Assembly: GCA_944363835.1 (NCBI GenBank)
Contig: CALVVJ010000004.1
Location: 1-40,973, forward strand
DNA length: 40,973 bases
Direction of reading: 5' to 3'
DNA from: an uncultured Bacilli bacterium
GTDB lineage: Bacteria; Bacillota_I; Bacilli_A; RF39; UBA660
In this document: positions 32,142 through 40,686 of the stretch, in pieces
Numbering within the stretch: position 1 is the stretch's first letter
How the letters are laid out: the number at the start of each line of letters is the position of its first letter
Program-made: the position numbers and the translations under genes
Notes under the pieces: generated by a model
The model's database searches: none
Told to the model about the DNA's origin: nothing
The model's input: only the letters and a program-made list of their open reading frames with translations

Positions 32142-32805
32142 CTTTTATAATATCATTTATCACATAATACGCAAGATAGATACCAGCAACTGCTGGAGGA
32201 AAAATACTTGAAGATATAATTTTATCATTATTTAAAGGTGTACTTTCATGATAAACTACTGGAATATCTAGCTTTATATTTTCTTTTCTAAGTCTTTGTC
32301 TTAAACTTCTTGCTAATGCATCATTCTTAGTTTTACTTAACTTAGTTATACTTATCCCTTCGGGATTAAGTCTTTTACCTGTACCAAGTGCCTAAACTAT
32401 TTTTCTATTATTTTTCACACAATATTTAATTACCGCCACTTTAGCAGTCAAATCATCGCAAGCATCGATTACATAATCAAATCCTTGTAAATTATTAATA
32501 TTTTCCTCATTAATATAAATATTAAAACCAGTAATATTAATACTCGGATTGATATTTTTCATCCTTTTTATAGCCACTTCTATCTTTGGTTTTCCAATAT
32601 TTTCATTTAAAGCAATTATTTGTCTATTTAAATTGCTTTCATCAATTACATCACCATCGAATATAGTTATATTTTTAATACCACTTCTAACTAAAGATTC
32701 TAAAGTAAAGCCACCAACACCACCTACTCCAACCAAAGCAATATTAACTTTACATATTTTATCCAAATTATCTTTACCAATTAAACTAATTAATCTATCA
32801 AACAT
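32131..32805 (-). pseudogene. tcdA: tRNA threonylcarbamoyladenosine dehydratase with in-frame amber stop
   Basis: ThiF/E1-like protein that cyclises t6A37 in tRNA. From the ATG at 32805, ATP-binding GVGGVGGF, NLNRQIIAL and the acidic DACDD are present up to codon 137. There a TAG (32392-32394) follows KIV. Past it, in the same frame, the rest of the family continues: ALGTGKRLNPEGISITKLSKTKNDALARSLR...TPLNNDKIISSSIFPPAVAGIYLAYYV, to a TAA at 32131. Without the TAG it would be 224 residues, the normal length. So this is a single nonsense change, an error, or a readthrough; TAG is an ordinary stop in other genes here. Only one base separates it from a sense codon. Confidence 0.8.
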
Positions 32806-32813
32806 AATCGTAA

Positions 32814-33065
32814 TTACTCTTGTTTCTTTCTTTTTAACGATAAATCTTCACTTTTTTCTTCAATTTCAAACTCTTCGCATAATTTTAGTGCTTTTTGCCT
32901 TTGTATTTCAAGAGCATCATCTTGCATTTTCCTTGTTGCTACAAAATTGCCACTACCATCAACACCCACATACTTCATAAAATAGTATGAAAATGGTTTT
33001 AACTCATTCGATTTAGTAACTTGTATATCACTTTCCTCTTGAGTAGGTTCATGAATATATTTCAT
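32814..33065 (-). CDS. 83-aa charged protein of unknown function
   Basis: Starts at an ATG at 33065 with AAGGAGAT 7 bases upstream; the frame is open further upstream into the RNA gene, but has no ribosome site there. MKYIHEPTQEESDIQVTKSN is followed by ELKPFSYYFMKYVGVDGSGNF, VATRKMQDDALEIQRQKALKLCEEF and a highly charged tail. The second half looks like a single helix. No family recognised. It directly follows the 6S-like RNA terminator and precedes tcdA by 8 bp, so it may be read through from the RNA gene or use an unseen promoter. Confidence 0.55.
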   Translation of the reverse strand: MKYIHEPTQEESDIQVTKSNELKPFSYYFMKYVGVDGSGNFVATRKMQDDALEIQRQKALKLCEEFEIEEKSEDLSLKRKKQE

Positions 33066-33079
33066 AAAAATCTCCTTTT

Positions 33080-33262
33080 TTATTAAAAACCCAGAAGGAA
33101 GTCCTGCATTGATAAAAACCCGCTCTCGGCAGGTGGGCATCACATGATTTGCTTTAGGATCCTTATGCACTTAATGGATAAGTCTTCTACACCACAAACC
33201 AATTAGATTCCCGTATATCATATTTAGTCGGTTTTATATAGACATAGACTAACCTTCTAGGT
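33080..33262 (-). ncRNA. 6S-like small RNA (probable ssrS)
   Basis: An independent ~180-nt RNA. Its promoter predicts a start at 33262. The 5' end ACCTAGAAGG (33262-33253) pairs with the 3' end CCTTCTGGGT (33098-33089) as a 10-bp closing stem followed by a T-run. AGTC/GACT pairing continues inward, AAACCGA pairs with TTGGTTT, and a CCTGC/GCGGG hairpin lies at the 3' side (~33118-33132). Length, long closed rod and location beside tcdA and rarA match Bacillus 6S-1 RNA. No alignment was done; another structured RNA remains possible. Confidence 0.5.
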
Positions 33263-33268
33263 AACTTA

Positions 33269-33297
33269 ATTATATCAAAAGAAACATCTTTTAGCAA
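33269..33297 (-). promoter_or_regulatory. Promoter of the 6S-like RNA
   Basis: TTGCTA (33297-33292), 17-bp spacer, TATAAT (33274-33269) on the minus strand; the expected start is the first base of the closing stem. Confidence 0.7.
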
Positions 33298-33313
33298 TAT
33301 ATTTAATTATATT

Positions 33314-33481
33314 TTACATACTTTCCTGTCCAAATTGTTCTACTTCTTTTAAAATAATCTCTTTTTTCTTAATATCTATTTTTATTTTTTCATTATCTTC
33401 TTTTAATTCTATTAAAGCGTCTTCCAATTTATCCAACTCTTCATCAATCATTTTAAATATCTTTTCTTCCAGTTCCATCAT
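33314..33481 (-). CDS. 55-aa coiled-coil peptide
   Basis: Two adjacent ATGs at 33481 and 33478, with GGTGGT upstream inside the end of the alpha-CTD-like gene, which it overlaps by 29 bp. The product (MMELEEKIFKMIDEELDKLE...) is a single charged helix with heptad spacing of I, L and V, suggesting a coiled coil. The C-terminal 10 residues are not charged in the same way. It is the third gene of the alpha-CTD-repeat operon. No family recognised. Confidence 0.5.
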   Translation of the reverse strand: MMELEEKIFKMIDEELDKLEDALIELKEDNEKIKIDIKKKEIILKEVEQFGQESM

Positions 33482-33980
33482 TTACCACCATTTTCCTACA
33501 TCTAATTACTTCTTCACTAGGAAAAGTAAATCCTAATTCATAAATTAAATTTTCTAAAACCTTAATATATTCTTCATTAAATTTCAAAATTTTCATCAGT
33601 TGCGAATAGTTGGTAATAAGCAAATCTCCTAGATAATTTATGCCATGAGCTATTAATATATCTTTTATGTCATCTGGTATATTTAAATTACTTATTTTCA
33701 TAAAAATATACTCATCTGAAATATTATACATTGTATATATTTCTCTATAAAAATTATATACATATCCTTTATCCATTAAACCACACTTTAACTCATCAAA
33801 CTTTAAATTACCGTAGTAATTGCCCCCACCTAAAATTTCCATAACCAAGGAAGGATGCATTTCTAATAATTTAGAAATAGTAAAAATACCAGCATCTTCA
33901 AGTTGCCATATAATTTTTGAGCTTATATCAAGTTCACAAACAAAATAAGCCTTCGTACTCACAAAAATTTCCTTATTCAT
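33453..33980 (-). CDS. RNA polymerase alpha-CTD-like repeat protein (short)
   Basis: 175 residues. At least two repeats resemble the helix-hairpin-helix fold of the RNA polymerase alpha C-terminal domain: LDISSKIIWQLEDAGIFTISKLLEMHPSLVMEILG, and LNIPDDIKDILIAHGINYLGDLLITNYSQLMKILKFNEEYIKVLENLIYELGF. The latter follows alpha-CTD pattern L-x-x-x-x-x-x-L-x-x-x-G-I-x-x-x-x-D-L closely. There is no alpha N-terminal domain, so it is not rpoA. It starts 6 bp after the larger repeat protein, in the same operon. Binding to DNA or RNA polymerase is plausible but unproven. Confidence 0.65.
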   Translation of the reverse strand: MNKEIFVSTKAYFVCELDISSKIIWQLEDAGIFTISKLLEMHPSLVMEILGGGNYYGNLKFDELKCGLMDKGYVYNFYREIYTMYNISDEYIFMKISNLNIPDDIKDILIAHGINYLGDLLITNYSQLMKILKFNEEYIKVLENLIYELGFTFPSEEVIRCRKMVVNDGTGRKDI

Positions 33981-33986
33981 AAATAT

Positions 33987-34967
33987 CTATTTTCTCCTCA
34001 AAGTTGTTTTAAACATAAGTATTTTTCTTTCTATTTGCTCATCTAGTTCTTTTTCTCTAGCATGAAGTTCTGCTCTTTCTATCATTAGTTTTCTATATTC
34101 TTCCAATAACTTTTCTTTTCTTCTAATTCTTTTTTCTATTTCTTCATTTTCTTTTTTAGCGTTTATTACATCAGCATCACTAACTTCATTTTTTAGATTA
34201 TTTAAACCATCCATATTACTAGCAGAATTAGAAAACACTATTCCTTTTTCTTCCATAGTTTTTTGAAGAATAGTTATAGCCTTTTCTCCAATTCCCTTCA
34301 GCTTGAAAACATCTGACCCATAATTGATTAAATCATCTATAGTATAAATATTATTGCGATATAAACAATTACTTATACGCACATCAAGTTCTAATACATC
34401 TCCAACAAGAGGAATACCTAAATCACTATATTGTCTAAGTACTTCTTCTGCTAATTTGTCTTCGTTTTTTAATGTATATCCTAAATCATGAACAAATTTC
34501 TTTAATTGCATTAGACTAGTTACACCAATATTATTAATTTCTTCAATATCAGCATAATCAGTAGTTAATAAATCTCCTAAAAACTCTATTCCTTTCTTTC
34601 TAAGTCCCCATATTATCCTATTAGTTAAATTAAGCTTTTTAACAGGAACTAAAGCCATATTAGGATTTATTCCATAAGCTTTAAATACTACTAAATCATT
34701 TTTAAAAATTACTCCCATATTCATAAGAGCACTTCTAATTGAATGATAACCATTGAAATAGCCTTTTTTTGTTTTCTCAACTATTTCCTCTTCACCCATA
34801 CTTATTAAATCCCCAATTGATTTAATATCTCCATTTTGAGTTAACAAATTATAATATTCTTCTTCTACCCCATATTTTTTTAATTCACTAATAGGTATAA
34901 AATCAGCATTATTATTACGCTCTTCATTATATAAAGAAAATTTAAAAAGCATTCCCAAATTAGTCAT
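33987..34967 (-). CDS. RNA polymerase alpha-CTD-like repeat protein with C-terminal coiled coil
   Basis: 326 residues with about four alpha-CTD-like repeats: around residue 25-90 (ISELKKYGVEEEYYNLLTQNGDIKSIGDLISMG), 110-180 (VKKLNLTNRIIWGLRKKGIEFLGDLLTTDYADIEEINNIG), 195-245 (LELDVRISNCLYRNNIYTIDDLINYGSDVFKLKGIGEKAITIL) and one weaker. From ~262 a long Lys/Glu coiled coil runs to the end. Such multi-CTD proteins without the alpha N-terminal domain would provide several minor-groove or sigma-like contacts. GGGGGAG precedes the ATG. It leads an operon with the 175-residue and 55-residue proteins, upstream of the 6S-like RNA. Confidence 0.7.
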   Translation of the reverse strand: MTNLGMLFKFSLYNEERNNNADFIPISELKKYGVEEEYYNLLTQNGDIKSIGDLISMGEEEIVEKTKKGYFNGYHSIRSALMNMGVIFKNDLVVFKAYGINPNMALVPVKKLNLTNRIIWGLRKKGIEFLGDLLTTDYADIEEINNIGVTSLMQLKKFVHDLGYTLKNEDKLAEEVLRQYSDLGIPLVGDVLELDVRISNCLYRNNIYTIDDLINYGSDVFKLKGIGEKAITILQKTMEEKGIVFSNSASNMDGLNNLKNEVSDADVINAKKENEEIEKRIRRKEKLLEEYRKLMIERAELHAREKELDEQIERKILMFKTTLRRK

Positions 34968-35023
34968 TGTATCTCCCCCTTACTTGGTTAATATTATATA
35001 TTAAATAAAACTAAAAGTCAAAA

Positions 35024-35051
35024 AAGCAATTAACTAAATAGTCAATTGCTT
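35024..35051 (-). terminator. Rho-independent terminator of the glucosaminidase gene
   Basis: On the minus strand AAGCAATTGACTA pairs with TAGTTAATTGCTT (one G-U), loop TT, then TTTT. Confidence 0.85.
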
Positions 35052-35057
35052 AAAATA

Positions 35058-35873
35058 CTATATAGATTTAAAAGCTAAGACTTCTTCAATACTAATTTCA
35101 GTATTTACATTAACAAATTCAGTCATTGCATTATTTACTTTACTTACCCAACTAGGTTTAGCAATCTTTACCCCATTTTCGTTATAAGTCGGATTATAAA
35201 CACGACCTATATCTTCAACAGTAGTAAGTCCTTTACCAAAATACCCATCACTAAGTAACTTGACATAACTTAAAATACCATATTCGATATTTTTATATTT
35301 GATAAGTCCTCCGCCAGACATACCACCAAAAACATTGTTTTTATTTAACATGCTTTGAACTGTATATCCCGATTCAATTTGAACAATTGCAGCCGCAATA
35401 CTAAAATCAACATTATTATATAATTTACTAAAGTATTTTAATAAAGCTATAATATATTCTTTTGAATCATTACAAGGATCTATACTATTATCAAATAATT
35501 CTCTATTGCTATCCTCTAAAGCTAATAAATATTCACTTAATGTATACTCCAAATTAGTTGTATTTAATAAATTAATACTTTGATAATCTGCCTTTAATCT
35601 TTCAATTAAAGTATCCTGATTAATTTGAAATACATCAGCAAAAAAACTAACAATATCAAGATTATCATTGATATATATTTCCAATAATTCTTCTTCAGTG
35701 AGTACTCTTTTAGATTCTGGTTCATTTATTTTCGCTTCAAAAGTGCTTATTGAACTAACAAGCAACTCTTGATGCGAACTTCGGTGATATAATAGTAACA
35801 TTACTATTAATATCATCACCCCCAAAATAACTAAAATAATTCCCTTTTTATTACTTATTATATAATCTTTCAT
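35058..35873 (-). CDS. Membrane-anchored glucosaminidase (GH73-like)
   Basis: 271 residues. An N-terminal anchor at ~10-29 (KGIILVILGVMILIVMLLLY), a helical linker, and a C-terminal peptidoglycan N-acetylglucosaminidase domain from ~140: DFSIAAAIVQIESGYT with the likely catalytic Glu167, NNVFGGMSGGGLIKYKNIEYGILSYVKLLSDGYFGKGLTTVEDIGRVYNP, and PSWVSKVNNAM at the end. It would cut the glycan strands of the cell wall at the outer membrane face. The presence of a cell-wall hydrolase shows a walled cell, unlike mollicutes proper. Neighbour of the HerA-like gene, same strand. Confidence 0.85.
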   Translation of the reverse strand: MKDYIISNKKGIILVILGVMILIVMLLLYHRSSHQELLVSSISTFEAKINEPESKRVLTEEELLEIYINDNLDIVSFFADVFQINQDTLIERLKADYQSINLLNTTNLEYTLSEYLLALEDSNRELFDNSIDPCNDSKEYIIALLKYFSKLYNNVDFSIAAAIVQIESGYTVQSMLNKNNVFGGMSGGGLIKYKNIEYGILSYVKLLSDGYFGKGLTTVEDIGRVYNPTYNENGVKIAKPSWVSKVNNAMTEFVNVNTEISIEEVLAFKSI

Positions 35874-35964
35874 CTAATTTATTATACTCTCCTTGTTTCA
35901 AGTATGTTCATAATTATACCATATGATACACAAAAATGCAAATCATCACCCTAAATGGCACCTA

Positions 35965-37860
35965 TTAAGCTGCAATAATTTCAGGTGTTGTAGGCACACT
36001 ACTATCATCTGATATTTCTATATTTGGAACGTTTCTTATTTGCTCATCACCCGTACTCATTGGATCTTGAGTATTACCATTAGAACTAGAAGATGGCATA
36101 TTACCATTAACTTGCAATTTCCAGCAACTAGAAACATCACAGTTACTACTAAATGGCATTGGATTAGGCATTTCCATCTTTACAATCATTGGAATCTTAA
36201 ATGCTCCCCCAAAACATACACAATTTCCTGGTTGTAATACTTTTTGTTTATCCAAAATATCCGCTGAAATATTTGGAAGCATTTCTCCAATATACTTAAT
36301 ATCTAAAGGGTGTGTCATCTTAAATATTAAGAAATTATTACATTGAGCTATAACAGTATCAGATATTTCTACTGGTCTTTGACTAATTATATCGAGTATT
36401 ACCCCGTACTTACGACCTTCTTTAGCAATACGATCAAATATATTATATCCAAGTAAGAAAGTATCATTATCTTTTTGAATGTATCTGTGGGCTTCTTCTA
36501 AGAATAGGTGAAATGGTATCTTTGCCCTTTCTTTACTTTCTTTAGAAAAATCAAATATCAATCTTGAAATAATCTTAACAAACACCTTAGCAAAAGTATC
36601 ATCGACATCTTCTAAATTGATATTGATAATTTGTGCTTTACGATCACCTACCGCTACTAAAGAAGATATATAGTCTTTAACAGGTATATATTCGCTAGAA
36701 AAATATTCATACATTTTACTATTTATAATAGAATTAAGTCTAACCCGAAGTATTACAGCATCATCATGCAAATTTTGGTTATGTTGAAATCCTTCGCTAA
36801 TAAGAGTAAATTCCATAGCTTTAGCAAAATCTTTTAATGAATAACTAGCAGTTTCTGGAGCTTTAATCGAATCTAAATCGTCATTAATTTTACCTAAAAT
36901 ATAGTTAGTAATAAGTACTGATTCTCCAAAATTACCATTAGAATCTATTTCAAAGCATTCACTAAATGTTCTAGTATAACCAAGCCCTGGAATAACAGAA
37001 TCAAAATTAAATTCTGGTGTATTACATACTTCAATTATCGTAAATATTTCATTTTTCTTACTAGCCACCGTTTCATTACTAAATAATACTGCAAGTAGTG
37101 CTTTAGCAATCAAATGATTTTTATAAGCTCTTGATTCTTCAGAATCAGTTGAAAATATCTTGGCTAGCTTAATTGTATGTTCAATTATAGGAAGTTGCGC
37201 ATGATTTGATGCTTGTAAAAGCAAAGCCATATCATCAAGTTCTAATAAACTTACCGGAATCTTCAAAAGTATATCTGTTTCATCAGTAGGATTAGTTGTA
37301 ATAAACTTATAACTATAATTAGGATTTATTTCGTTTAATCTGCCAAAAGCATTTTTATATTCACCAAATGAATCAAAAATAAACAAATTAGCATTATATT
37401 GTACTGAAAACTTATTATTAAATATATTTTGAATAATCCTTGCTACCCCACAAGATTTACCAGAACCAGAGTTACCAAATATCGCTAAATGGTTAGAAAA
37501 TAAACTATTAATATCAGGACATATATTAAATCCTTTATAAATAGCACTTTCCCCTAAAATAAAACTTGAAGCATTATAGGTACCCACTAATTCCATTAAT
37601 TCTTCCGAATTAATCATTCTAATCTTACTAGTAAGCATTGGTTTTCTTAAAACCCCATTTACATACTTACCATTTATATATTCTCCTAAAAACCTAATTT
37701 TTATTACTTCATTACCCAGTTCAAATACTTCCCCTAATATTCTTTGGTTACTTTCTTCGAATATGACATTCATATTCATTAAATCCGCTTCACTAGCTTC
37801 CTTTTGTAAATTTTCAACATGGGCTTCACTATCCCCAATATAAACTATTTTTCCAAACAT
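35965..37860 (-). CDS. HerA-like ATPase (DUF87/FtsK-HerA superfamily)
   Basis: 631 residues from the ATG at 37860 (AGGAGAG upstream). N-terminal HAS-barrel-like domain at ~1-80, then Walker A GNSGSGKS at 129-136, with IFDSFGEYKNAF after it, as in HerA. FHLFLEEAHRYIQ is Walker B with the catalytic Glu, followed by GRKYGVILDIISQRPVEIS and the arginine-containing region. The last ~70 residues are Asn/Ser/Pro-rich and disordered. HerA works as a hexameric DNA translocase with the NurA nuclease, or in defence (HerA-DUF4297, HerA-SIR2). Neither NurA nor such a partner is next to it. Confidence 0.85.
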   Translation of the reverse strand: MFGKIVYIGDSEAHVENLQKEASEADLMNMNVIFEESNQRILGEVFELGNEVIKIRFLGEYINGKYVNGVLRKPMLTSKIRMINSEELMELVGTYNASSFILGESAIYKGFNICPDINSLFSNHLAIFGNSGSGKSCGVARIIQNIFNNKFSVQYNANLFIFDSFGEYKNAFGRLNEINPNYSYKFITTNPTDETDILLKIPVSLLELDDMALLLQASNHAQLPIIEHTIKLAKIFSTDSEESRAYKNHLIAKALLAVLFSNETVASKKNEIFTIIEVCNTPEFNFDSVIPGLGYTRTFSECFEIDSNGNFGESVLITNYILGKINDDLDSIKAPETASYSLKDFAKAMEFTLISEGFQHNQNLHDDAVILRVRLNSIINSKMYEYFSSEYIPVKDYISSLVAVGDRKAQIININLEDVDDTFAKVFVKIISRLIFDFSKESKERAKIPFHLFLEEAHRYIQKDNDTFLLGYNIFDRIAKEGRKYGVILDIISQRPVEISDTVIAQCNNFLIFKMTHPLDIKYIGEMLPNISADILDKQKVLQPGNCVCFGGAFKIPMIVKMEMPNPMPFSSNCDVSSCWKLQVNGNMPSSSSNGNTQDPMSTGDEQIRNVPNIEISDDSSVPTTPEIIAA

Positions 37861-37905
37861 TTTTATCTCTCCTATGCTATATAAATTATAACATAGCATA
37901 AAAAA

Positions 37906-37926
37906 AAGTAAAAGGTTATTTTACTT
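37906..37926 (-). terminator. Rho-independent terminator
   Basis: AAGTAAAA / TTTTACTT (37926-37906 on the minus strand), loop TAACC, followed by a run of Ts. Overlaps the stop of the preceding gene. Confidence 0.75.
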
Positions 37927-38377
37927 CAAATTCTCTTCCAGCAAATTTATAATCGATTAATGATCCTTTTTCGATTCTAATAAAATAAATTAATAATTCA
38001 TCACTTTCTTTTACTTCTTTATTAGCATCATAACCAATTATTACACCTTCATCAGTAATTTCCAAATTTATTTCATTAATCTTTAAATCATCCTCATAAT
38101 AAATATAATCGATTATATAATCATAATCATCAAAATCTCCATTAGTCAAAAACACATCTCTAGCTATTCCTAATTCATCTAGCAAATCTGTATATTCCGT
38201 ATAAGCAGTAAGCATAATTGATTCATGCTCTTTATCATCATTTTTAATAATTATCCCATCAGCAATAGTACGATACCCTTTATCTCCTAAACCAATCCAT
38301 ATTCCTAATAACGCTGCTGTAAATATGACTAATATTACTAATAAACCAACTAAATAATGATATATTGTTATTTTCAT
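37916..38377 (-). CDS. Single-pass membrane protein of unknown function
   Basis: 153 residues from the ATG at 38377, which overlaps the upstream stop as ATGA. One hydrophobic helix at ~7-30 (YHYLVGLLVILVIFTAALLGIWIGLG), then an extracytoplasmic domain with Asp/Glu/Tyr-rich patches (GDFDDYDYIIDYIYYEDD) and beta-strand-like segments. No family recognised. Translational coupling with the upstream gene suggests the two proteins act together. DUF4352 or similar secreted beta-domains are possible but not identifiable. Confidence 0.6.
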   Translation of the reverse strand: MKITIYHYLVGLLVILVIFTAALLGIWIGLGDKGYRTIADGIIIKNDDKEHESIMLTAYTEYTDLLDELGIARDVFLTNGDFDDYDYIIDYIYYEDDLKINEINLEITDEGVIIGYDANKEVKESDELLIYFIRIEKGSLIDYKFAGREFEVK

Positions 38378-39135
38378 AAAATCACTGTTCCAGTCCAATT
38401 ATATTTGTCATCATTAATGACAAAACTACTTTGATATTCTACCCTTAAGCCACTAAGATTGTCAACAATATATTCATCAAAACTTACATTTTCTTTATCA
38501 ATATCATTACTTGTAAAAGTTAATATAACTGTTTCATATAATCCGTTCGTATATACTTTATATTCAGTTATATTCTGAATTTTTTCTTCACTATAAAATA
38601 ATATATCTTCTGTTAAGTATATATTATTATCACTAATATTTATATTAATAATATCTCTATCTGCTTTATACATTATTCCGTTATAAGTATTCTTTTTACA
38701 TATATATTTATGATTATCATAACTACAATCATTTTTACCATTAACATTAAAATCTTTATTAACTATAAATAAATCACTACCATATAAATCACTTATTTTG
38801 GATCCTAATTCTCCAGAATCAAATGAATCACTACCAACATTATTAAAATATCCCTTAGTAAGTAGTATATCGTTATTTATATCTTTAATTGTTACATCTT
38901 TATCTTGATATGCTGTAACATATATAGGATTATTAACATCTACATAAGGTATTATATATTGTAATTCTTGACTTAAAGCATCTGTTCCTCCATCAAAACT
39001 AATATTAGTAGATACATTCATCGCTTCCTCTTTACTCCAATTAAGATTATAAATTACGATACACAAAGTAAATAAAAATAACAATATCGCAAAAGCTAAC
39101 AATATATTACCTTTAGCATCTTTAATATCTTTCAT
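38374..39135 (-). CDS. Single-pass membrane protein of unknown function
   Basis: 253 residues from the ATG at 39135, with GAGGT 7 bases upstream (an ATG at 39141 touches the site). After a short head, one hydrophobic helix at ~10-28 (NILLAFAILLFLFTLCIVIYNL), then ~220 extracellular residues with one Cys pair (NDCSYDNHKYICKK). The region is rich in Asp, Asn and Tyr with alternating strands. No family recognised. It leads a two-gene operon with the 153-residue protein and lies between the surface protein and the HerA-like gene. Confidence 0.6.
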   Translation of the reverse strand: MKDIKDAKGNILLAFAILLFLFTLCIVIYNLNWSKEEAMNVSTNISFDGGTDALSQELQYIIPYVDVNNPIYVTAYQDKDVTIKDINNDILLTKGYFNNVGSDSFDSGELGSKISDLYGSDLFIVNKDFNVNGKNDCSYDNHKYICKKNTYNGIMYKADRDIININISDNNIYLTEDILFYSEEKIQNITEYKVYTNGLYETVILTFTSNDIDKENVSFDEYIVDNLSGLRVEYQSSFVINDDKYNWTGTVIL

Positions 39136-39208
39136 AGTCATACCTCATTTTCTAAAATAAGTATAACATTTTATTAAACTTATGTCATTATTTTTTATTA
39201 TAAAGCAA

Positions 39209-40465
39209 TTAAACACTACCTATATCAATTATATAAGGATCAGTTTTAGTACCAGTTCCTCCAGCTAAATTAACACTCGAATCTAAATAAAAGCAAGCTC
39301 TTACCCCTCTATATCCATCGTTAGAATAATATGCATAATATCTATCTATAAAACCTGTAGCGCCAACAAAAAATACTGTAGAATCATCATCTGTTAACCT
39401 AGTTATTGTCCAATCCCAACCACCTAAAAACAACCAATTATTTTCTTGATTACTTGAATTATCATAATAATACAATGTAGTTAACCAATTATCTGGACTA
39501 GCAGCATAACCGTAATCTGATACATACATTAAACCTATTTTAGAATTATAAGTAGTCTCTACATTGTTTTCTAAAAGTTCATATTGGTATACCGTTTTTA
39601 TAGTAGAATGACTAATGTTATTATATAATCCACCACCAATTTGCCAATCAAAATTAACTATAAAATTACTCCAATCACTATTAATGTTTGACAAGAAATA
39701 ATTATTTAATTGAGTATTAAGACTACTTGTAGACCATGAATTATTGTTAGTTTTATTCCAAAAAAATGTTTCTATAATAGATTGTGAGCCTTTATAAAAT
39801 CCAAAAAAATCAACATTAGGATCAGCATTAAAAGCAGACGAAATTCCCAATTCTAGAGAAGTCATATAATCACTTTTTATTAATTTGACTTGTCCATCAA
39901 ATACCCCTATAATACGGTACAGGTTATCTGCTGGACATGTTTCTGCATCTGACCCAAAACATATATAATTATCAGGATCTGCACCAGCATATCTATACGA
40001 ATTGTCTCCCGCTTCTTGTGAAGCATTCGTGTATGTTCCTTGGCCATCATGATAATATAATCCATTTTCTCCATCCATACCAGTATATACTTTATTAGTA
40101 ATATAATATGTCAAAGTCTTAGGCTCCATATCAAAATATACATAACATTTATCATTGTTTATAGCCTCAACCATAACTCTACTTGTAGCATCATCCCAAT
40201 ATATTTCACTATTATTTTCACAACTAGATAAAGTCTCATTAAAAATAAAGCCGTCTTGAGGCCACACATTATCACTAGTTACTTGATATTCACCGCTATC
40301 CACTCCAGTTTCATACATCATAGTTAATGTATTACTTGCTAACACCGAATTATTTCTACTATTTTCAAATACTACCTTGGAACTGTCGTCATAATATAAG
40401 AAAAATAATGAAATAACTAAAGAAAAGACAGCCAAACTAGCCACCACTAGAACACCTTTTTTCAT
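39209..40465 (-). CDS. Large surface protein with C-terminal GYAxSPxDW module
   Basis: 418 residues from the ATG at 40465 (GAGGTG upstream); a GTG at 40474 lies in that site. N-terminal anchor or signal at ~3-25 (KGVLVVASLAVFSLVISLFFLYY). Then a short Cys-bearing region (VWPQDGFIFNETLSSCENNSEIYWDD...ESNDKCYVYFD-like). From ~115 to the end a module with YRYAGADPDNYICFGSDAETCP, NLYRIIGVFDGQVKLIKSDYM, DYGYAASPDNWL and RACFYLDSSVNLAGGTGTKTDPYII. The same C-terminal end is found at 11.3 kb. The module recurs in surface proteins of gut Firmicutes; its function is unknown. Confidence 0.7.
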   Translation of the reverse strand: MKKGVLVVASLAVFSLVISLFFLYYDDSSKVVFENSRNNSVLASNTLTMMYETGVDSGEYQVTSDNVWPQDGFIFNETLSSCENNSEIYWDDATSRVMVEAINNDKCYVYFDMEPKTLTYYITNKVYTGMDGENGLYYHDGQGTYTNASQEAGDNSYRYAGADPDNYICFGSDAETCPADNLYRIIGVFDGQVKLIKSDYMTSLELGISSAFNADPNVDFFGFYKGSQSIIETFFWNKTNNNSWSTSSLNTQLNNYFLSNINSDWSNFIVNFDWQIGGGLYNNISHSTIKTVYQYELLENNVETTYNSKIGLMYVSDYGYAASPDNWLTTLYYYDNSSNQENNWLFLGGWDWTITRLTDDDSTVFFVGATGFIDRYYAYYSNDGYRGVRACFYLDSSVNLAGGTGTKTDPYIIDIGSV

Positions 40466-40609
40466 CAAAAACACCTCTTAGAATCAATAATATCAAACAA
40501 AGCCTAAGAATTATGTCGAACCATGTATAATTAATAATTTTTTGTAAATAATAACTACTAGGCTATATAAATATATTATAAAATTTCCCAGTTTTATTTT
40601 GTAGTAATC

Positions 40610-40663
40610 AAAATGATATCAGACTGACCACTAGCAAAATTATTATCATATTGATATCATTTT
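40610..40663. promoter_or_regulatory. Paired TGATATCA palindromes upstream of the ribbon-helix-helix gene
   Basis: AAAATGATATCA (40610-40621) and TGATATCATTTT (40652-40663) form a 12-bp inverted repeat; each contains the 8-bp palindrome TGATATCA. The palindrome centres are 38 bp apart and end 24 bases before the start codon, a plausible operator pair for an Arc-type repressor. Confidence 0.5.
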
Positions 40664-40686
40664 TAAGAGAAGTTGGTAGGTGTAGT

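Noticed and set aside
32392-32394. TAG as a recoded sense codon or pyrrolysine
   Set aside because: TAG terminates trmK, cvpA-type, RnfC-like and other genes in the window, and no pyl gene is visible.
33066-33262. T-box or amino-acid riboswitch in front of the 83-aa gene
   Set aside because: No T-box (TGGNACCGCG-like) motif, and the transcript is closed by its own terminator; a 6S-like RNA is a better fit.
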